Origin: JAVBUZ01 sp031554725
GTDB lineage: Bacteria > Bacillota > Clostridia > Lachnospirales > Lachnospiraceae
DNA length: 19,011 nucleotides
Assembly (NCBI GenBank): GCA_031554725.1
Contig: JAVBUZ010000232.1
Location: 1 to 19,011, forward strand
Direction of reading: 5' to 3'
Part shown: positions 1 through 6,841 of the stretch, piece by piece
How the letters are laid out: each line of letters begins with the position of its first letter
Numbering within the stretch: position 1 is the stretch's first letter
Program-made: the position numbers and the translations under genes
Notes under the pieces: generated by a model
The model's database searches: none
Told to the model about the DNA's origin: nothing
What the model saw: the letters and a program-made list of their open reading frames with translations, nothing else

Positions 1-311
1 GCTGTCATGGCACTTGGTGTTGCAATACCACAAATCATATTTACCTTTTGAGAAACAAAGTTATCTGCAATCAGTCCTGCTGTTCCCATATCTGCTTGGG
101 CATTCTGATATACAATTTTTAAATTCTCGCCTTCTACAATACCTTCTTCTGCTAGGCCTTGAATAAAGCCTTCACGGCAGTTGTCAAGTGAGCCATGCTC
201 TGCAAACTGCGAAATACCAATTACATATTCTTCTTTCTTTTCACCACAACCTACTAATAAACCTGCTGTCATCACTGCTGTTAAAATTACTGCTACCATT
301 TTCTTTTTCAT
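1..311 (-). CDS. TrpX-like ABC transporter substrate-binding lipoprotein (partial, N-terminal part)
   Basis: About 103 N-terminal residues are present; the rest lies beyond the left edge. The protein starts MKKKMVAVILTAVMTAGLLV and has a lipobox ending in GC at about residue 22, so it should be exported and lipid-anchored. After the signal come YVIGISQFAEHGSLDNCREG, then NAQAD, then ICGIATPSAM. This pattern fits the ABC_sub_bind family (PF04392, TrpX type), which delivers tryptophan or similar substrates to an ABC importer. The ATG at 309-311 follows an AGGAGAG ribosome site. The T-box leader directly upstream, with a probable UGG specifier, supports tryptophan as the substrate. The permease and ATPase genes would be expected further left, outside the window. 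Family call is secure; the substrate is inferred from the leader. Confidence 0.88.
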   Translation of the reverse strand, partial: MKKKMVAVILTAVMTAGLLVGCGEKKEEYVIGISQFAEHGSLDNCREGFIQGLAEEGIVEGENLKIVYQNAQADMGTAGLIADNFVSQKVNMICGIATPSAMT

Positions 312-361
312 ATTCTCTCTCCTCTTTTCTAGCGCACATCAGCTTGCCTTATGCCTGCGCG

Positions 362-400
362 CAAAAAACCGCCTCAACTGCATATTGCATTTGAGGCGGT
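362..400 (-). terminator. Rho-independent terminator of the T-box leader
   Basis: ACCGCCTCAA and TTGAGGCGGT form a 10-bp perfect stem (368-377 with 391-400) around an AT-rich loop, followed on the minus strand by six T residues (363-368). It lies just downstream of the T-box motif, as expected for a transcription-attenuating T-box. Confidence 0.92.
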
Positions 401-636
401 AATAAACAACTTATTATCGCGGTACCACTCAAATTGACGTAAAACGTCCACTCGTTCCATATACCATCATATATGCCGGCTTGATAACGGATCCGGATTC
501 CGCCAACTCCTACTAAATGTTCAGGTTGGCCTCAAAAGCCCATTCAACACTTTCCATATACTGCAATCCCACCACCTGCAGCTCTCTGTAATACTTCAAT
601 ATGTTTACTCCTCTTTCTCAAAGGTTTCAATATTCT
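362..636 (-). promoter_or_regulatory. T-box riboswitch leader, probable tryptophan specifier
   Basis: Read on the minus strand, the leader carries a Stem I start (AGAGAGCTG near 580), a GAATGGGC specifier-loop segment with TGG at 540-542, an AGTAGG segment, a CCGTTATC segment, and the T-box motif GAGTGGTACCGCG at 418-430. A rho-independent terminator follows. Uncharged tRNA pairing with the specifier and with the UGGN of the T-box would stabilise the antiterminator and turn on the transporter gene. TGG in the specifier position indicates tRNA-Trp, matching the TrpX-like gene downstream. The specifier was located by pattern, not by a computed fold. Confidence 0.9.
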
Positions 637-642
637 TTAATT

Positions 643-671
643 ACAATAATCCTATTTTTTCAATCTGTCAA
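643..671 (-). promoter_or_regulatory. Sigma-A type promoter of the T-box/TrpX transcript
   Basis: On the minus strand TTGACA (666-671) is followed after 17 bases by TATTGT (643-648), with the T-box leader starting a few bases later. The -35 box matches the consensus fully and the -10 box at four of six positions. It begins only 17 bases past the stop of the PF06541 gene, with no obvious terminator between them, so some read-through into the leader is possible. Confidence 0.75.
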
Positions 672-687
672 GAAAGAAAATGAATTT

Positions 688-1644
688 TTATTCATCTTTT
701 TTTTCTTCATCCTTGTTTTGCTTTCTTTTTTCAAGGCTTTCACGTAATTCTTCTAAGGATTCTTTAAACCTTACAGAACTAATCGAAGGGTTATTCTTAA
801 ATATATTTTTTCTATAAAAATCTTTAAAGTGAAATAATCTTTCACCTCTATCTAGATAAAGTCTATATTTGATGCGTAGCTCTTGAATTTCTTCCTTCAC
901 TCCATCTAGGTAATCGCTAGCTATGTGATTTTTAAGTGCGCTTAATTTCTCTTCGATTCCATCCTTGAGTTCCTCTATATGTAGCTTTTCTACCAAATCC
1001 TCTTTAGCCAAACCTATTGTTTTGGTAATTCCCTCATCTGCAACCGCCAAAATTACATCCAAACGTTTTTGCACATGTACTAATTCTGCTTTTACCTTAT
1101 CCATCTTCATTAAGACATCGCGAAGGTCAAGAGCTGCCTTAAATGCCAAAGTAAAGTCGCTTACAATAGCAATCGTAAGTACAATAGTCACCACCAAAAG
1201 TATCGTATGTGGAATAGCAAGAACCAATTTTTCTACTGGCTTATGTACAATTTCTGTCATAAGTATGGTTAAAAATCCCCAGGACAGAGAAGTTCCTAAA
1301 CACACATGCCCCTGGAAGTTAAATGGCTGTTTTGAGTAATCCCAATATCTAACCTTAAATAGCGCTTCCATCACTGTACCGGTTACATACTCCAAAACAG
1401 TAGCACCCAGGCATCCTGCAATATAAACCATCCAGATATGCTCCTGAAACGGACTTGATACCAAAAGCATCATAATCGCTCCACTTCCATACAGGGGTAA
1501 AAACGGCCCCTTCATAAAGCCTCTATTTACAATCTTTCTACTTTTCAAAGATACATATGTGGATTCAAAGCACCATCCAAAAAAGCAATAGAAATAAAAG
1601 AAAAATATCCATTGAAGTATACTGTATGAATACATATTTATCAA
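688..1644 (-). CDS. PF06541-family membrane protein (putative ABC transporter permease, CmpB-type)
   Basis: A 318-residue protein with an N-terminal membrane part (about residues 1-175) and a long hydrophilic, partly helical C-terminal tail rich in Lys and Glu. Recognisable PF06541 segments are FFGWCFES near residue 22, NRGFMKGPFLPLYGSGA near 40-57, LEYVTGTVMEALF and WDYSKQPFNFQGHVCLG. The family is widespread in Firmicutes and often named putative ABC transporter permease, but its function is not established and no ATPase partner is nearby. The coordinates use a TTG start, 4 bases after AGGAG. An in-frame ATG nine bases later is 13 bases from the same site, so neither spacing is ideal. It is the last gene of the metal/ylmH cluster. 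Confidence 0.8.
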   Translation of the reverse strand: MINMYSYSILQWIFFFYFYCFFGWCFESTYVSLKSRKIVNRGFMKGPFLPLYGSGAIMMLLVSSPFQEHIWMVYIAGCLGATVLEYVTGTVMEALFKVRYWDYSKQPFNFQGHVCLGTSLSWGFLTILMTEIVHKPVEKLVLAIPHTILLVVTIVLTIAIVSDFTLAFKAALDLRDVLMKMDKVKAELVHVQKRLDVILAVADEGITKTIGLAKEDLVEKLHIEELKDGIEEKLSALKNHIASDYLDGVKEEIQELRIKYRLYLDRGERLFHFKDFYRKNIFKNNPSISSVRFKESLEELRESLEKRKQNKDEEKKDE

Positions 1645-1668
1645 TATGCTCCTTTCACATCTGGCATT

Positions 1669-2439
1669 TTAGCGGAAAATTCTAATAAGAATGTTTGATT
1701 TTCCTTTTTTCGTTTCGTACTCGACGCCTTCATAAATGAACTTTCCATATCCGCGTACATTTACTACGTCTTTTTGTTTTAATGTCTGGCTATTATTTTC
1801 GTTTAACCGTCCATTTACATATATCTTCTTGCTTCTAAACAAGTCTATGCTTTCACTTCTAGACACATTATATACTTTGGCTATTACACCGTCAATACGA
1901 GCTGAGGATACTAAAACTCTTTCCTCTTTTGGCTCCTGTCTGGGAATATCTGCCATCTGATTTACTATTTCACACTTTATATTTGTGTGCTTTACTTTGG
2001 TCAAATTATCACAAATGTATTCCGCTATAGTATTTGTACAAAACAAATATCCTTCCTTTTCTCCCACCGAAATATCTCCTATGGTACTTCGCTCAATTCC
2101 CAAATTCATAAGTGCCCCCAAAAAATCTCGGTGCGAAAAGGCATCCGAAAACTTGGCAATAAACGGCTTCATATGTATGCATGTAATGGGATATTCTTCT
2201 TCATATCCAAACTCTTCACTTTTGCCAAAACGTACTATTTTTCTATCTGTATCCTCGCTTCCACCCCAGAATTTATAACCAGCATAAGAGATTTCCCTTT
2301 CTATCTGCCAAAATAAATCCTGTTCTGACAAGCCTAAAAAGCTACTAAAGGTATAAACATTTTCTCGATAGGATTTTTCAGCCAATTCCTTAAAGCGATT
2401 TTTCACCTGTTGCAATTCTTTATCGGAATCCATTGCCAT
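1669..2439 (-). CDS. ylmH: YlmH-like S4-domain RNA-binding protein
   Basis: A 256-residue soluble protein. The central segment HRDFLGALMNLGIERSTIGD is a hallmark of the YlmH family, and an S4 RNA-binding domain covers roughly residues 175-245 (SSARIDGVIAKVYNVSRSES, then KKIYVNGRLNENNSQTLKQK). YlmH homologues bind RNA and have been linked to rescue of stalled ribosomal complexes in Firmicutes; they usually sit in the ylm cluster near division genes. Here the gene instead lies 15 bases after a ZIP transporter gene, which is an unusual setting. The ATG at 2439 is preceded by AAGGG at suitable spacing. Family identity is secure; the link to the metal genes is probably only co-transcription. Confidence 0.88.
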   Translation of the reverse strand: MAMDSDKELQQVKNRFKELAEKSYRENVYTFSSFLGLSEQDLFWQIEREISYAGYKFWGGSEDTDRKIVRFGKSEEFGYEEEYPITCIHMKPFIAKFSDAFSHRDFLGALMNLGIERSTIGDISVGEKEGYLFCTNTIAEYICDNLTKVKHTNIKCEIVNQMADIPRQEPKEERVLVSSARIDGVIAKVYNVSRSESIDLFRSKKIYVNGRLNENNSQTLKQKDVVNVRGYGKFIYEGVEYETKKGKSNILIRIFR

Positions 2440-2454
2440 GATAATGCCCTTTCT

Positions 2455-3234
2455 TTATCCTAGTGTAACATCCAATATCATCATAATCACAAAACCCAAG
2501 GTAAAGCCAATGGTTGCAATATTACTATGCTCTCCCTCTGCTGATTCTGGAATCAGTTCTTCTACCACCACAAACATCATTGCGCCTGCTGCAAAAGCTA
2601 ACATATATGGCAAAATGGGGTTAATATATTTTGCTAATAAAATAGTTATTATCGCTGCTACTGGCTCTACTACGCCAGATAACACACCATATATAAAAGC
2701 TTTCTTTTTTCCCACCTCTTGCTTAAGTGGTATGGAAATAATCGCCCCCTCTGGGAAATTTTGTAACGCAATACCAATCGATAATGCCAAAGCCCCTGCT
2801 AGCGTTATCAAATTATTGCCACTCATTGCTCCTGCAAACACAATTCCAACCGCTGCTCCCTCGGGAATATTATGTAGTGTTACTGCTAGAAGCATCATGG
2901 TAGATTTCCCTAAGTTACTTTTAATTCCTTCCGGTTTATCCGAATCTAAATGCAAATGAGGGAGTAATTTATCCATGAATAATAAAAAAGCGACGCCAAC
3001 TATAAAGCCTGTAACTGCTGGGATAAAAGATAGTTTTCCCATACTCTCAGACATATCCATAGAAGGTATCAATAATGACCAAATAGAGGCAGCAACCATA
3101 ACTCCCGACGCAAACCCTAAAATTGACTTTTGTACCTTGGCATTTATCTCATTTTTAAGCAAAAAAACACAAGCTGCGCCCAGTGATGTACCTAAAAATG
3201 GAATCAAAATCCCTATCAGCATGTTACTATTCAT
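2455..3234 (-). CDS. ZIP-family divalent metal transporter
   Basis: A 259-residue polytopic membrane protein with about eight hydrophobic segments. The diagnostic motifs are HNIPEG (about 121-126) in the fourth membrane segment and QNFPEG (about 158-163) in the fifth; these hold the metal-binding His, Asn and Glu residues of the ZIP pore. EELIPE follows near 225, and a short His-containing loop (PHLHLDSD, about 92-99) lies between segments. It probably imports zinc or another divalent cation. The longer frame opens at 3297, but GGAGG stands 4 bases before the ATG at 3232-3234, while the upstream ATG has no ribosome site, so I use 3234. It follows two CobW-like genes, which supports a metal-supply operon. 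Confidence 0.9.
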   Translation of the reverse strand: MNSNMLIGILIPFLGTSLGAACVFLLKNEINAKVQKSILGFASGVMVAASIWSLLIPSMDMSESMGKLSFIPAVTGFIVGVAFLLFMDKLLPHLHLDSDKPEGIKSNLGKSTMMLLAVTLHNIPEGAAVGIVFAGAMSGNNLITLAGALALSIGIALQNFPEGAIISIPLKQEVGKKKAFIYGVLSGVVEPVAAIITILLAKYINPILPYMLAFAAGAMMFVVVEELIPESAEGEHSNIATIGFTLGFVIMMILDVTLG

Positions 3235-3335
3235 TTTCCCTCCTCCAATCTTGCATATAGCTTTCGTTCTATTTCTAAGAAAGTCACCTATAGCCATTTA
3301 AAGTAAACTTTATGTGGCTCAAGATGACCTTCTTG

Positions 3336-4265
3336 CTAGTTAAAACTTATAACGGGCTCTTTAGGTTCTTTGGTCTTTTCTACACTAATCGCATGCAAAA
3401 TAGGTCCTTCGCCATTATAGTCTTCCCAATACTCTTTTGTAACAGTTGCTGTTACCTTTACCCACTGCTTTTGCTCTAGCTTATCGGCATCTGTATATTC
3501 ACAGGCATAGCCTAAAAATGCCATATCATCTGCGCAGCAGGTCATCGCCATTCTTCCTGGCACAAAATATCCCTTCGCAAAGTTTTCGGGATGTAGAACC
3601 ATGGCCGTAAACTCTATTTTTTTCCCTATGTATCGTTCTACATGATCCATGGTATCTAGATACCAGATACCATACCCGTAGTCGTCTAACACTAGAGTCT
3701 CCTGACTAAGGTCATAAGGTAAATCTTCCTCAAAAATTTCGCTTACCTCACCATTTTCATCTTCAAAAATAATCTCTGCCTGAGGATTAACTGCTTTAAT
3801 ATTTCTTCGATAGCTAGCCAAATCTTCGATACCATCACAGCGATTAAAAATAATCATTTCTGAGTTTCTAACCATTTCTGCTAGTAAGGATTTCATATTG
3901 GTATAGTACATCGGAAAGGTTGAAGCATCTATGGTTGTAATCTGTTGCTCTATTTTCCAATGCCATGGCAACTTCATGTTTTTGAAATTCCACATTCCGT
4001 TATATTCTATGATGATTCGTTCTGGTTTGTGCTTCTTTTCTAGCTCAAGTAAATACGAAGTATTAAACTTTTCTTCCTCATCTATCATCTCAATTACCGC
4101 ACTACTCTTTTTGAGTAAAGTCGCGTCATACTCTACTTCACCCTCTTCGCAAAGTATAATTAGAGTCTTACCCTTTGTTTTAAAATAAGGCTGTGCCAAT
4201 GTATACGTAATAAATTCTGTTTTCCCACTTTCTAGGAAACCATTAATCATAAAAACTGCTTTCAT
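3336..4265 (-). CDS. CobW-like P-loop protein fused to a DUF1980/TIGR03943-like C-terminal domain
   Basis: A 309-residue protein in two parts. Residues 1 to about 185 resemble a G3E/CobW GTPase, with a Walker A motif GFLESGKT at 9-16 and a downstream IIIEYNG where CobW proteins have IEPSG; the CxCC metal motif of typical CobW proteins is absent. The C-terminal part (about 190-309) resembles the DUF1980/TIGR03943 domain, with GRMAMTCCADDMAFLGYACE, a WVKVTATV strand and an ending like LHAISVEKTKEP. That domain usually occurs as a separate protein paired with a DUF318 permease. The start lies 18 bases after the His-rich CobW gene, so the two are probably co-transcribed. It ends in TAG. A role in metal delivery is inferred from family and context. 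Confidence 0.78.
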   Translation of the reverse strand: MKAVFMINGFLESGKTEFITYTLAQPYFKTKGKTLIILCEEGEVEYDATLLKKSSAVIEMIDEEEKFNTSYLLELEKKHKPERIIIEYNGMWNFKNMKLPWHWKIEQQITTIDASTFPMYYTNMKSLLAEMVRNSEMIIFNRCDGIEDLASYRRNIKAVNPQAEIIFEDENGEVSEIFEEDLPYDLSQETLVLDDYGYGIWYLDTMDHVERYIGKKIEFTAMVLHPENFAKGYFVPGRMAMTCCADDMAFLGYACEYTDADKLEQKQWVKVTATVTKEYWEDYNGEGPILHAISVEKTKEPKEPVISFN

Positions 4266-4283
4266 TTATAAACCATGCCTTTC

Positions 4284-5516
4284 TTACTTAAATAATTTAG
4301 CCAGTTTACTTTCATCTAGCTTAGAACCAATAACACAAACCTTTCCAGTTACCTCAGGCCTTCCTGTTCTAACATTTTTTTCACCTGGTACATAATCAAA
4401 ATAAATCCATGTGCCATCTACCGCTGGCACCATTCCTTTTGCACGTAGTACCATTCCAAATTCTTCTGCTTCAATGCTATTAAGAATCTGCATAACTTCT
4501 GCTTCTGAATACACGGCTGGTGATTCTTTTCCCCAGCTTGTAAAAACTTCATCCGCATGGTGATGTCCATGTCCGTGATGGTCATGGTCATGGCAGCCGC
4601 AGTCACAATCTTCATCGTGATCATGGTGATGCTCGTGGTCGTGACAGCCGCAGTCGCAGCCTTCTCCATGGTCATGTTTGTGGTCAGATTTGTGGTCAGA
4701 TTTGTGGTCACTTTCGTGGTCAGATTCGTGGTCATGATGGTGATGCTCATGGTCGTGGCAACCGCAGTCGCAATCCTCGCCATGGTCATGATGATGCTCA
4801 TGGTGATGTTCGTGCTCATGGTCATGGCAGCCACAGGTACATTCTTCTCCATGGCTGTGATGATGCTCATGGTGATGTTCTTCCTCTTCTAGCATGTCCT
4901 GCATCATTGCTTTTATGTTTCTTACACCTTCTATTGTTTCTAAAATATCCTTGCCTTCAACATTATCCCAAGGTGTAGTTATAATGGTTGCATTCTCGTT
5001 ATACTTGCGGATAAGACCTAGGCATTCTTCTAACTTCTCTGCTGTCATTTTTTCTGTACGGCTCAGTATAATGGTTCCTGCATGAGCAATTTGATTGCAA
5101 AAAAACTCACCAAAGTTTTTGATATACATTTTGCATTTTGTTGCATCTACAACTGCAACTGCAGAATTAACTTCTACATCCATAGTAGTTGCTACATTTT
5201 CAACTGCACTTACAACATCAGACAGCTTTCCTACGCCTGATGGTTCGATTAGTACACGCTCTGGTGTATATGTTTCGATTACTTCCTTTAAGGATGTCCC
5301 AAAATCACCTACTAAAGAGCAGCAAATACAGCCTGAATTCATTTCTTTGATTTCAATTCCTGCATCCTTTAAAAAACCACCATCTATGCCTATTTCCCCA
5401 AATTCATTTTCAATAAGTACCACTTTCGTGTCAGCTAGCGCTTCTTTCAATAATTTCTTTATTAATGTTGTTTTTCCTGCACCTAAAAAACCAGATACAA
5501 TATCTATTTTTGTCAT
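4284..5516 (-). CDS. CobW/G3E GTPase metallochaperone with a large His/Cys-rich insert
   Basis: A 410-residue protein. The GTPase core has Walker A GFLGAGKT at 9-16, ENEFGEIGID near 36-45, the metal-binding motif GCICC at 62-66 and IEPSG at 90-94. The CobW C-terminal domain occupies about 322-410. Between them, residues about 211-321 form an extreme metal-binding insert with about 44 His and 12 Cys. It contains four copies of CxCGCHDH (near 226, 249, 287 and 304) and a run of D-H-[EK]-S tetrads near 263-280. G3E GTPases of this type act as metallochaperones for zinc, cobalt or nickel. The ATG at 5516 follows AGGAG with 9-base spacing and a well-formed promoter. Next come a second CobW-like gene and a ZIP transporter gene, pointing to zinc. 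The metal is inferred. Confidence 0.92.
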   Translation of the reverse strand: MTKIDIVSGFLGAGKTTLIKKLLKEALADTKVVLIENEFGEIGIDGGFLKDAGIEIKEMNSGCICCSLVGDFGTSLKEVIETYTPERVLIEPSGVGKLSDVVSAVENVATTMDVEVNSAVAVVDATKCKMYIKNFGEFFCNQIAHAGTIILSRTEKMTAEKLEECLGLIRKYNENATIITTPWDNVEGKDILETIEGVRNIKAMMQDMLEEEEHHHEHHHSHGEECTCGCHDHEHEHHHEHHHDHGEDCDCGCHDHEHHHHDHESDHESDHKSDHKSDHKHDHGEGCDCGCHDHEHHHDHDEDCDCGCHDHDHHGHGHHHADEVFTSWGKESPAVYSEAEVMQILNSIEAEEFGMVLRAKGMVPAVDGTWIYFDYVPGEKNVRTGRPEVTGKVCVIGSKLDESKLAKLFK

Positions 5517-5550
5517 TTTCTATTTCTCCTTTATATTTCGCTATTTTCTC

Positions 5551-5579
5551 ATTCTCTACCCATTTGCAGGTTATGTCAA
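5551..5579 (-). promoter_or_regulatory. Sigma-A type promoter of the CobW/ZIP operon
   Basis: On the minus strand a perfect TTGACA (5574-5579) is followed after 17 bases by GAGAAT (5551-5556), about 35 bases before the start codon of the His-rich CobW gene. I looked for a Zur or Fur type palindrome over it and did not find a convincing one. Confidence 0.65.
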
Positions 5580-5620
5580 TACGGTGGAATGATAAAATTT
5601 CTCTAAAGTCTTTGCTTGGC

Positions 5621-5655
5621 TGTAAGAAAATAAAGTTCCTATGAGCAGACGCTCT
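5621..5655 (+). repeat. 35-base direct repeat, copy 1
   Basis: This 35-base stretch is identical to 5704-5738. It begins TGTAAGAAAATAAAG and ends GAGCAGACGCTCT. Similarity continues for about nine bases to the left (TTTGCTTGGC against TTTGTTCGCC). It is one arm of the nested inverted-repeat element. Confidence 0.9.
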
Positions 5656-5703
5656 TACTTAAACAGATAAATATTTATGCTTTTCTAAAATATTTTGTTC
5701 GCC

Positions 5704-5738
5704 TGTAAGAAAATAAAGTTCCTATGAGCAGACGCTCT
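5704..5738 (+). repeat. 35-base direct repeat, copy 2
   Basis: Identical to 5621-5655. Its inverted counterpart at about 5808-5845 (CTGCTCTTACGGAAG, then CTTTATTTTCTCACAGCC) pairs with either copy and matches copy 1 best because it includes GGCTG. The 48-base spacer between the copies looks unrelated to the arms. Confidence 0.9.
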
Positions 5739-5984
5739 CGCTTGATGAAAAAGCGTAATGGTGCATAAGCGCCTAAACCACAGGCGCTAAGCACCAACGT
5801 TTTCCAACACTGCTCTTACGGAAGCTTTATTTTCTCACAGCCATCAACAAGAGCATTTAGGAAAAGCATATATTACTCTAGCTATCTAAGCATTTAACCT
5901 CCTTAAGGAATCTTTATTTCCATACAGCAATGTACAAAATTCTTTAGAGAAATCAATATAGTAAGGCTGAATGCTTTTTTGTTA

Positions 5985-6122
5985 AAGAAATTTAATTGTC
6001 TTTTGATGATGGGCTGTTTGAATCCGCTGGTGCTTAAATCTGGTATTGTCAGATTTTATGCACCACTGCGCGATTCATCCAAGCGAAAGCGTGCCCATAA
6101 TAAAAGTACAATTAAATTTCTT
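5985..6122. repeat. 138-base near-complete palindrome (long hairpin)
   Basis: The outer arm AAGAAATTTAATTGT followed by CTTTTGATGATGGGC pairs with the complement of the right end, which reads AAGAAATTTAATTGT, A, CTTTTATTATGGGC. Inner arms GAATCCGC, TGGTGC and AAATCTG at 6020-6040 pair with CAGATTT, GCACCA and GCGCGATTC at 6050-6076. The element begins 12 bases past the stop of the protease gene, so it could act as a transcript end or RNA-stabilising structure on either strand. No gene is visible inside it. Confidence 0.8.
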
Positions 6123-6133
6123 AATAGAATAAA

Positions 6134-6808
6134 TCACCAAATCCAATCCGCCTTCTTTGCTTCGGTCTCTATAAGTACAAGTGGTATCACTGCTATTTCA
6201 CCATCTGCTGTTCCTCCTGATAGGATGCCCAAGAAATGTGCCTCTAAGTCAAAAATACCGCTTCCTGACATTCCTCCATATGTGTTTGGTGCTTTGCACC
6301 AAAGCATATGATACCCAAAATCCTCCATATATATCCAACTGCTTTTTACTGTTGCATCTTGTTCTACATATTTTCCATCAAGGTATCCGCATATAAGGAT
6401 GGAACTTTCCGTATCTAATAAGTCATAGTAGCTAAGCTCTTCCTCTACTTGGCTACCTATCATTTTCTCTGGAAGTTCAATTTCTAAAAAGGCTAAGTCA
6501 TAGGAACTAGAGATGTATGCATTCTCTACTAGGCATGCTTCTTCAAAAACCTGTATTTCTTTGGGTGTTGTTTCTCCAATTATGTGTGAAGCCGTAAGTA
6601 TAACAGCCTTTTGGCCTTCAAGCTTCCATATAACTGCTTGACCACTCCCAAAATCACTTTTAATGGGCAACAATGCCTGATTAAACCCATTTTTTTGAGG
6701 CTCTTTTTTATAAGAACCCCAAATGAAAAAAAGAATAGTCAGAGCTATTAAAATTATGAATAGTATCATAAGAAAAAGATGCGTTTTTGTATGTTTTTTA
6801 TGCTTCAC
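6134..6808 (-). CDS. Membrane-anchored trypsin-like serine protease
   Basis: A 224-residue protein from the GTG start at 6806-6808. Residues about 11-30 form one hydrophobic N-terminal segment with basic residues before it, so the protease domain should face outside. A full chymotrypsin-fold triad is visible: His in LTASHII (75), Asp in SYDLAFLEI (104) and Ser in GGMSGSGIF (181). A late GILSGG segment fits the substrate-binding strand. The frame opens upstream at a TTG (6823), but GGAGG stands 6 bases before the GTG, so I prefer the shorter form. It lacks a PDZ domain, so it is not a typical HtrA. Substrate unknown. It stands alone between rnpB and the repeat region, ending with TGA. Confidence 0.82.
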   Translation of the reverse strand: MKHKKHTKTHLFLMILFIILIALTILFFIWGSYKKEPQKNGFNQALLPIKSDFGSGQAVIWKLEGQKAVILTASHIIGETTPKEIQVFEEACLVENAYISSSYDLAFLEIELPEKMIGSQVEEELSYYDLLDTESSILICGYLDGKYVEQDATVKSSWIYMEDFGYHMLWCKAPNTYGGMSGSGIFDLEAHFLGILSGGTADGEIAVIPLVLIETEAKKADWIW

Positions 6809-6841
6809 GCTAATCCTCCACAAAAAGATCTTTTTACAGAC

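Larger units (their letters stand above)
5597..5953. repeat. Nested inverted-repeat element with four related arms
   Basis: The stretch holds no credible gene. Its ends are perfect 12-bp inverted repeats, ATTTCTCTAAAG at 5597-5608 and its complement at 5942-5953. Inward from the left end, the arm continues as GGCTGTaAGAAAATAAAG then TTCC; the right arm, in complement, continues GCTGTAtGGAAATAAAG then ATTCC. Inside are a second forward arm (from 5704) and a second inverted arm (about 5808-5845). A central hairpin (about 5760-5794) has GGTGC-AGCGCCT type arms. The structure could fold as two nested stems. No transposase is seen, so a non-coding palindromic repeat or MITE-like remnant is the best description. 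Confidence 0.75.

Noticed and set aside
181..402. Plus-strand open frames over the lipoprotein start and terminator
   Set aside because: They are opposite a well-supported signal peptide, ribosome site and terminator.
4251..4285. Tiny upstream frame ATG GTT TAT AAA TGA overlapping the start of the CobW-DUF1980 gene as a coupling peptide
   Set aside because: Its ATG is one base after AAAGG, too close for initiation, and a similar string before the ABC ATPase gene does not give the same overlap; probably chance.
4557..4892. Long plus-strand open frame rich in Met and Val opposite the His-rich region
   Set aside because: It is the complement of the CAT/CAC-rich repeats; its composition is an artefact of the His codons and it has no ribosome site.
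5517..5600. Zur or Fur operator over the CobW operon promoter
   Set aside because: No palindrome resembling known Zur or Fur boxes could be seen.
5621..5738. CRISPR array suggested by two identical 35-base repeats with a 48-base spacer
   Set aside because: Only two direct copies exist, the arms also occur inverted, and similarity runs past the repeat edge; no cas genes are present.
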